Positions 27,331-36,912 of a stretch of DNA of 36,912 nt are shown one piece after another. The DNA comes from Ophiocordyceps camponoti-saundersi (nom. inval.) (Eukaryota; Ascomycota; Sordariomycetes; Hypocreales; Ophiocordycipitaceae). The notes beneath the pieces were generated by a model. The model made no database searches. It saw nothing but the letters and a program-made list of their open reading frames with translations, and was not told where the DNA came from. Location of the stretch: the NCBI GenBank assembly GCA_003339415.1, contig PDHQ01000318.1:1-36912 (forward strand), read 5' to 3'. Positions within the stretch are counted from its first letter, which is position 1; each line of letters opens with the position of its first letter. A program made the position numbers and the translations under genes.

Positions 27331-29553
27331 AGACTTTATTAGCTAGTAAGCTTAAGGAGTATATATTATTTCTACTTATTAACTAGAGGCGTCGTATAAC
27401 TTTATAGTAGCCGCTTAAATAACTAATCCTTCCTTATAGGATATTTTAGCTTTTAATAAATATATCTAATAATAGATTAATAATATTACTTATAGTTTAT
27501 AGTTTATTCCGCTTAACTTATCTTATACGAAATTATTTATTTTTATAGATAGGTTATTTATAAATAATAGGGACCTTATCTTATAGCTTAGCACCTTAAT
27601 TATCCTTAGTAAGGAAAACTAATCCTTTAACTTATTTATTATATAAGGTAATATCCTTTACTAAACCTTTACGAAATATAAAAAGGTTACTCGAAATATC
27701 CTAGTAAGCGAATTTTATAATATAGTAAATAGCGTTAATATTAGCCTAGCTTTTTACTTAACTATTTAAGCTATCGTATAATCTCTAAGTATACTTTCGA
27801 TCCCTCTTATTCTTTATATAAACTTATATTTATTATACGATTACCTAGTAAGGCTTGGCTTAATAATAGAAAAATAGCTAATAATCGATATTATAGCTAT
27901 TCGTAAGTTATATAAGCGTAAGGAAATTTTAGAAATATAATAGATTAATAGTAAAAATAACCTAGCTAACGCCTATATTAAAGATAGCCCTAACTTAGCC
28001 TTATTAACTTTTATTTTTATAAATTCTTAGAAGTTATAGATTAAAGCTACTATCTAATAACTTACTTAAGTTATACGAAACTTATACTCTTTTCTTTCCT
28101 ATATCTTTACTTCGTCTAACCCTCTATTCTTACTTTTTTATTTTTTTTATATTTTTACGTTTTTTTTTATTATTTTTATACGAAAATTACTAATAATTCT
28201 TTCCAGGTATTATTTAACCCCTACGCTTAATTTTTTTTTTAAAAAAAAAAGTAAAGCTATAAGTCCTAAACGCCTAATTTTTTTTCTTTTCCTTTAATTT
28301 TTTTTTCTTTTCCTTTTTTCTTATTATCTAACCTTATTATTACTTCTTTTCTACCCCCGCCCCCTATTATTTATCGTTTAAGATAATAATATACTCCTCC
28401 GCGTTAGGAGGCGCTCCGCCTAATATTACTATTACTTATTCCTACTACTAGCTATCGGGTAACTTAATAAAAGTAGTTATTAAGGTATAAGGTACTAGCC
28501 TAAGAGTTTATAACGCTTAGCCTTATTATACGAAAAAATATCTTATCGTATAAGATTACTATATATAAGTAATATAGGCCTTATTATTATTTATCCGATA
28601 TATATTAAATAAGTAAGGATTTTTAGCGTAAATATAGTATAATTTTATTATTACCCCGCTATAACTTATAAGTAAGATTATTAGAAAATAACTTAAATAT
28701 TAAATAATAATAGCTTTAATACGCTTAAAATTTTAAGTATTATTAAGGCGGATAAAGATATCGGATAATAGTATAGCTATTAGTCGGATCTCCGCTTATT
28801 ACTCTCCCGTTAGTATTATTATTATATAATAGCTAAACCTTTCTTTCTTATATTTAAGGATATTTATTATATAAAGCGCTAGTTATCCTCCTTACTATAA
28901 AATATATAAACTTAGTAAAATTTAGGTTAATAAGCTATAACGCTATTAAGATAAGGAGGTATATTATATAACTAATAATTATTAATAAAAATAACTTAAA
29001 TATATCGTATAACTTATTAATTTTTATTAAAGATTTTTCTAATTATTATTATTATTTTCGTTAATTAGCTTAAAGAAGAAAGTAAGAAGAAAGGAAGAGA
29101 AAAAGAGAGAGAAAGAGAGGGAGCGAGGAGGGGTTTTTATACCTCTCTAAAAGTAATAAAAGGCGGTAAAATCCGATTTTTAATTCCTATTTTTTATAAT
29201 ATTTTTTAGTATTTTTAATATAAGGTTATAGAAAGTTAATTTTCTACCTATTTTTCTTAATATTATAATTATAAGATACCTTTATAGTAAAACTTTATAA
29301 AAATATATTATAGGTTAAATTATATAATAACCTAACTTTTATTTTTCGGCTAGTAGCTTATTTTCTTTATCTCTTTTTACTACGGTATTACGGGCGTTAT
29401 TTACCTTTAGAGATTTTTTTTAATTATATACTTATTTAATATTATATAACTATTTTTCTCTAAAAACGTTTACCTTTTAGGAAGATAGAGTTTTTTCTTC
29501 GTACGATACCTTTTTATTTAGTATATCTTTTTATAAAAAGAAAAAAAATTAAG

Positions 29554-29854
29554 TATTAGATATTATCTCTCTATACCCTTTTATATCTACTATACGATAT
29601 ATATATAAAGGATAGTATAGATATAGGGAAGCTTCTAATAAAATATATATTATTACCTAAGTCGTACCTCGTATAACTTAGGAGGTAGGAGGTAGCTTAG
29701 ATAAGAAGAAAAAGGGTATAAAAGTAAAGTATTATCTAGCTATATAGCTACTCTTCCTTATACGATAAAGGAAAGGTATCTATCTTTAATTATACTTAAT
29801 TTAAGTTACCTTTACTTTCTCTTACCTATACGTATATATAAAGACTACTTAATA
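29554..29854 (+). repeat. 3' LTR of copia element
   Basis: This is the partner of 22546-22846, 301 bp, followed at once by the target duplication ttacg. It retains five CG dinucleotides where the 5' LTR retains one, so it is the less mutated copy. Confidence 0.94.
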
Positions 29855-29859
29855 TTACG

Positions 29860-32800
29860 CTAGTTTTATATTAGTTACTAGTTAATATTAAGGAGTAGCT
29901 TATCTTTATAAGTAAAGGTATAGTTAAGGAAAATATATAATATTATCTTATTACTATTATTATAAAGGTATTATTTCGAAACTATTTTAAGGACCTTACG
30001 GGCTTAAAGAAAAAAATTAAGTTTAATATATTTAGTTTAAAATTATATAAATATTATATTAATAAATTTAGGAAATCTTTTATAAATATATAAGGCGGTC
30101 CTAGCCTTAAGCTATAGCGGTTTATTAATAAGGTAGCTATAAAACTACTTATATTTCTTAAGCTTACTTTCTCGGGAATATTATTAAAAAAGCTACTTTT
30201 CTCGGAGTTTAATATTAAAGTTACGTTATATATATTTAGCCTCTAGTTTAAGTTTAGTTTATATTTTATAAAATTCCTCTAAATTTTATAATACTTAATA
30301 TTTTTATTAATAAAAGCGCCCCTTACGCTTATATTTAACTTACTTAGTAGCCTTCTCTATTATAATATAGATAAGGTCCGCTATACTTATATATTAAAAG
30401 CGGTAATAAATATAAGCTATCTAGTAAGTAAAGTATAAGTTAAAGGGGGGGATAAAAGCTTTTATTTTAATATAATAAAAAGAGGTAGCTTTATAAGCTT
30501 TAATAATAACTTTTAAATATTTAAACTATTTTATAGCTAGCGCTTTTATAATAAAGCTATATAATTTCCCCCTTAATTATATAAGTAAGGTAAACTAAGA
30601 TATACTAAATATAATCGCTAATTTAATAGCCTTAATATATACCTTTTTTATTTTTAATAAAATATAATTTTATATCGATATAATAATTTTAGTAAAGGCT
30701 AGGTATTAGCGCTTAAGTTTAGCGGCGAGTTTTAAAAAGTAGGACTTTTATTAGAATTTATAATATAGCTAAACTCCTAAAAATCTCGCCTTTTATATAA
30801 GCTATACTATTTCTATATTAAGCTAAAGCTAAGTTATATTTACTTTTTTAGCTTTTATAAAATATATTAACTTACTTTTAGCTAGCTAAAAGGTTATTTT
30901 ATACTTAAGGGCTTATTATTTATAAATTCGCTACGCTTACTTAAGTTAAAGGAGTACCTAGGCCTTATTATATCTAATACTAAGTATATTAGTATTATTA
31001 GTAAAGCTTATTATAAATAGTCCGGTTATTAAGTTTAGATATTAATATAATAAAGATATATATAATAAAAAAAGGACTAATAATATAAGGGACTTTTAAG
31101 GGACTTTTTACTAAATTAAAAAAGCGTTACTAAGCTTATAGTTAAACTTAAGTTATAAGGTTCTAATAATAAGATAAGAATAAATAAATATTATAACTTA
31201 TTTAAGAAAGCTTAAGTAGTTAAAAATAACTATTAGCTTATTATAAAAAATATAATTAAAAGCTTTAGTAAAGTTTAGTAAAAAAAGCGAGGTAATACCG
31301 CCTTAGTTTTAGATAGTTTTAATAGTTTTAGTAAGTATAAAGATTATAATATTAATAAAGTATTATAGCTTATTACTTATTTAGCTATTTAGGAGGATAT
31401 TAGCTATTTTTACTATAAACGCTATTTTCCTAGTAATAATTATTTCTAAGATTTTCCTTATTATATTAAGAAGCGAAATTAGCTTATACTCGCTTAAGGT
31501 ATAATACCTAGCTAGTAATTTACTTATTTTATAGATAATTATAATATTAAAAGCTTTAAATTATAACGGGAAATAGCCGCTATTAATATAGCTTTAGAAG
31601 ATTTTTTAGAAAACTTAGATAAGGGGGGGTTTATATTTTTTTAAAAACCTAACTAAGATCTTATTAAGGCTAGCAGATTTCTATAAGGCGATTAAGAAAA
31701 AAGTAAAGTAAACTTTATTAGTAATAATTAAATATTTAATATAAAAAGGAGGGAAAAGTTTATTTAAAGTAAAAGGAGGGGCTAAGGTAATAAGAGTAAG
31801 GAAAAATTACTAGCTAAGTAAGATCGCTTTATCTAAGAAAGTAAATATTAGGTTTAAGTTAGGGTTTTTCTATAATATTAGTATATATATAAGCTTTAGC
31901 GGGGCCTAGCTTTAAAGCTAAGCTTAATATTTTATTATCTAAAATATTACTAAGTTTATTAAGATATTATTAAAAAAGTTACGCTAGGCGCTATAGTAAG
32001 CTACGCTAATTATAAACTTTTATACCTTTATTACTTCCTAATAGTCTTATTAGTAAAAGTTAGTAAAGTTAGCTTTTTAATATTTTCGGGCCTGCTTAGT
32101 AGCTATTATAATAGCCGCTATTACCTAATTCTACTAGTTTTATATTATAAGGTATATATAAATATATAATAATATTATAATTTTTATTATTATTTTTAAC
32201 TATTTATATAATAAGGTAATTACTTTTTCTAAGTTTTTAAGTATAAAAATATAATATAGTTTAAGCTTAAGTTAGTTTTATACCTTAGCTATAAGTATAT
32301 CTAAGTAAAAGAAGCGCTAGATCTTAGTTAATATAATATTAAAGTAAAAGTTAGTATTTATATAAATAACTTATAAAATATAATTAAAGCTAATAAGGTT
32401 AAGGTTATTTCCTTAGTATATTACTTAGTAGTTTAGCGTAGCTTAAGCTAAGTTAATAATATTAGTTTATTTATTATATATTTCCTAAGTAATTTCGCTT
32501 AAAAGCGTAATAAGTCCGAGATAAAAGCTAATTATAAAATTAAGGAAATTAGCTATTTTAAGAGAGGACCTTTTATAATAATTTTATAAAAGGTAATAAA
32601 AATTAAAATTATTATATAAAAAAGTAGCTATTAAAGTTAAGTTAAGGTAAAAAAAATTACGCTATAAAAAAAGGCTAAATTAAATTATTAATAAAAGTAA
32701 GTAAATAAATATAATTTATAATAAGAGTATAATATAGAAAAAGATAAAAGCTATATTAAGTATAATAAAAAATATTTAAAAAGAGGGGTTTAATTATTTA

Positions 32801-34680
32801 TAAATATAAAAAATCGCTTAATTATTAAAGTTTATAAGTTTATATAATAAAATATTAAAAAGTAAAAAATATCTAAATTAGTTATATTATAATTCCTATA
32901 AATAAATAAGATTATAGCTAATAAAGCTATAAAGCGTAATATAAATAAGATAATTATACTTTTATATATTCTAAAAAAAAGTTTTAATTTTTATTAGGAG
33001 TAAAAAAGGTAAAAGTTTACGATTATATTAAAGTAAAGGAGGGGGCGGAAAGAGGGGCGAGGGAGGGGGCGGAGGAGGGTATAATAAAAAGGGAAAGAGT
33101 AGAAGGGGGAGGATAAGTTCCTTAAATTCTACCGCTACCCTATCTACTATAAGATCTAAGAGTAGCGCCGCTCCCGCCTTAGCTTTTTTTCGGTACTAGG
33201 GCGGGCCTATCGTTTATATTAAAATAGAGTATAGCTTATAACTATATAAGGGCCGCGCGTAACCGCTTCCGGAATTAAATTTTAATAAAGCTATTACTAA
33301 TTTAGGATTAAGTTAGCTAAGAGTAATTTTAAAACTTATAAAGTTAATATATATAATTATTATATACTTAATCTTAATATATTTTTACGGTAAAGTAGTT
33401 TTAGGATTATAAGGCGTAATTCCCCTTATATAAGATATAGTTTTTAATATTAGTTTTAGTAAGGGCTAAATATACGCTTTTTTTTTCTAAGTATATTATA
33501 GCTATATATATTTTATAATATAGCTATTTTTAGTAATATTTCGCTATATACTTATATTAGTAATATTAGTAATATTATTAGGGTTATATTATATTATTAT
33601 AAACTTTTATATAAGAGATTTTTATATTTATAACTAAGCTATTTTATATAAGTTTATTAGCGTTTATTATATTAATAATTCTTAGGATAATATAAGTATA
33701 TATAGCTTCTTTACTATAAGGCTAAAGCGCTTAAACTTAAGTAATATTAACCTTATTATATTTCTTAATTTATTATAAGAGTATATCTTAGTTAATATAA
33801 GTAGCCCTTACTTATATTTTTTTCGCTATAATAGAGAAGGTTTTCTAGCTATAAACCGCCCCTTTATTAAAAATAATAAGGATTTACTTAACTAAGCTTA
33901 TTTATCTTTTATATTTTAGATAAAATATAATTATTATATCTTTATTAAGGAGTTATCTTATAGCTAATATAGCCTTATATTTTAAAGCTATATTTATAGC
34001 TTATATAATCTCTTATAAAATTAGCTATAAGGTATTTATATTAATTATAATATAATTTATAAATATAGTAACTTTTTTATTAAAGTAACTAAGGATAAGT
34101 TTAACTATTATATTACTAATAATAGCTATAAAAGCTTATAATAGCTAAGTTAAACTAATATTAAAACTAATAGTTTATAAGAGTATTTTTTATATAGCTT
34201 AAGTAACTATTTTCTTAATTAACTTAGTAATTTTAGGTAAAAGTTAAGTAATATTCTAGTTTAAGGAGGTTACGAATTTCTTATAGAGTTTAGCTTTAAA
34301 AGCTATTATAATATTCTAAGTATTAGAGAACGCTACGGTAAGTATTACCGCGGCTAGTTTATTATAAGCTTTCTTTATATTACTATTATAAAGGTCCCGT
34401 ACCTACTCCGCTTCTCCTCCTATTCCGACGCTATTATTATATTATCCTTATTAGGGGTATTATAAGGACTATTCTAATCCCCGCGCACCCCTATTTATAA
34501 CTATAGGCGCGTTACCTACCCCTTAGGCCCCGGCCGAAGCCGCCGCGGGCGCTATTAACTCCTTCTTAGTAATAGATATATAGTAAAAAGCGAAAGATTA
34601 AGTAACGGGTCCTATCCCGTTTTTATAAAAGGTTAATAAATTAATATTAATATTAATAAAATATATAATTATAATTAGAT
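29860..34680. repeat. RIPed unclassified repeat(s), right of the copia insertion
   Basis: About 4.8 kb of RIPed DNA follow. Frames are broken by TAA and TAG every few codons, and I recognised no protein family in any of the stretches I translated. I found no LTR pair enclosing it together with 20036-22540. GC-richer words persist at 34430-34600 (ccccggccgaagccgccgcgg), and a G-rich tract is noted separately. It is probably one or more old elements interrupted by the copia insertion. Confidence 0.45.
33039..33079 (+). other. G-quadruplex-type G-rich tract
   Basis: Five runs of three to five G separated by short loops lie in AT-rich surroundings. The core 33053-33079 has runs of 4, 3, 5 and 3 G with loops of 3, 1 and 7 bases, which fits the standard G4 pattern. 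The runs contain neither CA nor TG, which would shield them from RIP. Confidence 0.7.
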
Positions 34681-36530
34681 AACTTTTATATATTCTATAA
34701 ATTCCGCGCTTATAGTAAGATAAATATAAACTTTTTATTTTTATATTATAAGTAGACTCCGCTTTTTTCGTTACCTTATAATAATAGTAAGCCGCGCTTA
34801 AAGTAAATTTAAAAGGGAGGGTAACGCTATATAAGTTAATCGTAACCGCGAAAATTTTTTATTTAAAATATAACTTTATTTTAAATTATAATAATCTTAA
34901 ATTTAAAAATTTATTATATTTATTACCTTATTAAAAGTTAAGGTAAATATTAATAAGATTATTTTAAAGAATATTTTTATTTTTATATAAGTAACTATTA
35001 AATAAATAGCGGAGTTTAAAAAGGTTTAAAAAGGCGCTTTTTTTACTCTAACTTTATTAGTTAATAATATCTTCTTAGCTATTATAACTATAATTTCCTC
35101 TTTTTTCTATAATTTTAAAGGTAGTAGAACTTTTTTAATATAAGCTATAATTATAGCTAAAATACTAAAGAAAATTATCGAAAAATAAATTCTTAAGCGA
35201 TATAAGCTATAGCTTATAATTTACTTATAATTATTATTATTTTATTCTAAATCTAAGGCCTTAAAGTAATTATAATAAGTATTAATTATAAATTTTATAA
35301 GTAAAGCTAAGCTTTTATAATAAGGAAATTACTTAATAATAATATTATAATAATATTTTAAAATATTATTTATAAGCTTTAGTTTAATTTAAAATAGCTT
35401 TATATTATTTTTAAAGAAAAAGTACGCTTAACTAATAAAAATTATATTTTTATTATAAAAAAAGTATTAATATAAGCTTTTTAATAAAATAAGAAAGAAG
35501 CTTATTAAAAAAAATTAAGTTATTAAATAAAATTTTAATAATATAATTATATATAAAAAGATATTATTTTAAAACTTAATAAAGTTTCTTAATAATTATT
35601 ATTTAAAATATAATAAATATAAACTAAATTTATAATAAAAATATAATAATATAAGTAAAGATTTTTAATACTAAATTATATATATTAAAAGTTTAGCTTT
35701 AATAATATTTCAAATATTATTAATTTAAATATATTATTAAATATTATATAATAAAACTATAATATAATAAATATTTTACTATTTTATATATAAAAAGTAA
35801 ATTTATTTATTTTATAGCTTATAAGAAAAGATTATATTATTACCTTTTTTATTAAAAGTTTTATTTTAAGTAAAATTAATTTTATCTTAAAATAAAAGCG
35901 GTATAAGATTAAGCGAAAAATATATATATTATTTAACTTTAAAAGTTTATTAATTAGAATTTTATATATACTACCTTTTTTTCCCTTTTAGCGCTAACTA
36001 GAAACTAATAATAGCTAGGGTAAAAACGCTAAAAAGCGAATATAATAATATTTTCTTTTTTAACTTTAACTTTATATTTATTTATAACTTTATTATAATA
36101 ATTTAGCTATTTCTTAAAATTAGTTATTATAAAGATTATTATAAAATAGTAAAATTTTTATATATTTTTAAGTATATTAATTAAGCTTTAATTAATTAAA
36201 TTATTAAAATTATCTTAATTAAATATAAGGATCTAGTTTATAATAATAATAATAGCTAAAAAGATAAGTAAGCTATATAAACTTTATATTAAACTTAGTT
36301 TATATATATTTTTATTATTAAAAAATTTACTTTAAGGGAAATATTAGCTTTTAAATCGCTAATTAATACCTAACTTATAAAATATATAAAATACCGGGTA
36401 TAGGCGGGGTCTAACTTAAAGCTAAGGTAACGCTTAAGAGGAGGGTTTTACTCTAAGCTTTCTAGTTTTTCCCCCTTTTAGAATATATATAAGATAGTTC
36501 TAAGCTATATAAGGTATATTAGCGTATAAA
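34681..36530 (+). repeat. RIPed ~1.85-kb dispersed repeat, copy 3
   Basis: This is the same sequence as 531-2366 in the same orientation, from aacttttatatattctataaattc to aaggtatattagcgtataa. Internal landmarks shared with the other copies are aaagggagggta near 34812, aaaatattatttataagctttag near 35358, and accgggtataggcggggtctaac near 36392. That last word is better preserved here and in copy 2 than in copy 1. No protein was recognised. Confidence 0.8.
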
Positions 36531-36689
36531 TATTATTATTAATTATAATTAGAAATTATTATTAAAGTTTAATATAAATATTAATATTATAACTTTATAA
36601 AAAAAATATAAAGAATTAGTTTATAATTAATTATAGCTAAATAAAAAGGATTATTATAATTATATTTAAGTTTTCCTAATAATATTTAA

Positions 36690-36768
36690 TATAAAGTTTT
36701 ATACTTTATTACTTTTATAAAAAGCTAACTTTATTAATATAAAATAACTTAAAAAGTTTTAAAATATA

Positions 36769-36775
<7 letters not shown>
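36690..36775 (-). repeat. Inverted fragment of the gypsy LTR
   Basis: The sequence ataaagttttatac...ataaaaagctaactttattaatata is the reverse complement of the last ~85 bp of the gypsy LTR (compare 11530-11612), with transition differences. It runs directly into the (TAA)n tract, so the rest of the LTR is absent or replaced. It shows a second gypsy insertion of the same family in the opposite orientation. Confidence 0.75.

Positions 36776-36912
<137 letters not shown>

Larger units (their letters stand above)
22546..29854 (+). mobile_element. Ty1/copia LTR retrotransposon, complete but RIP-dead
   Basis: The 7.3-kb element is bounded by two 301-bp direct LTRs and by the 5-bp target duplication ttacg (22541-22545 and 29855-29859). 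LTR termini read TA...TA where TG...CA is usual, as RIP would produce. An A-rich polypurine tract (29535-29548) precedes the 3' LTR. Copia-type reverse transcriptase motifs are in the 3' half. The 5' half should hold gag, protease and integrase, but I could not delimit them. A purine tract of ga-rich sequence lies at 29050-29135. Numerous in-frame stops show it is inactive. Compared with the surrounding repeat it keeps many tcgta and acga words. Confidence 0.92.

Noticed and set aside
20630..34620. A larger LTR element enclosing the copia insertion
   Set aside because: Comparison of 20630-20960 with 34400-34640 showed no direct repeat.

Overview
The window is nuclear DNA of a filamentous ascomycete (Pezizomycotina). 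It has two intron-containing housekeeping genes of normal composition inside about 32 kb of extremely AT-rich DNA. That AT-rich DNA carries the imprint of repeat-induced point mutation (RIP). CpA and TpG are almost absent and TpA is in large excess, while CpG-containing words (gcgc, ccgcgg, tcgta) survive. Former CAG and TGG codons of transposon proteins now read TAG. The genus cannot be read from the sequence.

Layout. 1-13150: RIP-degraded nested repeats. They comprise a 9-bp tandem repeat at the left edge, an inverted pair of a ~1.85-kb repeat around an (ATT)n tract, a minisatellite, and a complete Ty3/gypsy LTR retroelement (4699-11612; 249-bp LTRs; 5-bp target duplication ctaat). A host repeat is split by these insertions, and a weak tRNA-like relic lies at 12395-12475. 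13153-15254 (minus): COG6, a Golgi tethering-complex subunit, in two exons. 15353-17616: relic of a pogo/Fot-like DNA transposon. 17952-19495 (minus): complete enolase gene, five exons, 438 codons, with its promoter up to about 20030. 20036-36912: RIPed DNA again. It holds a complete Ty1/copia element (22546-29854; 301-bp LTRs; target duplication ttacg) inside an unclassified repeat, a G-quadruplex-type tract, a third copy of the 1.85-kb repeat, and an inverted gypsy LTR fragment running into (TAA)n at the right edge.

The two genes are unrelated in function (glycolysis; intra-Golgi retrograde traffic) and are not an operon. They share a strand and have the DNA transposon relic between them. 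Both look functional: reading frames, splice sites and key residues are intact, and neither shows RIP stop codons. All transposon reading frames are dead, mostly by G-to-A and C-to-T changes, but long stretches keep frame without indels. I see no convincing new biological system. The most informative features are the sharp gene/RIP borders, the nested insertion history, the large inverted repeat, and the unequal CpG loss between the two copia LTRs.
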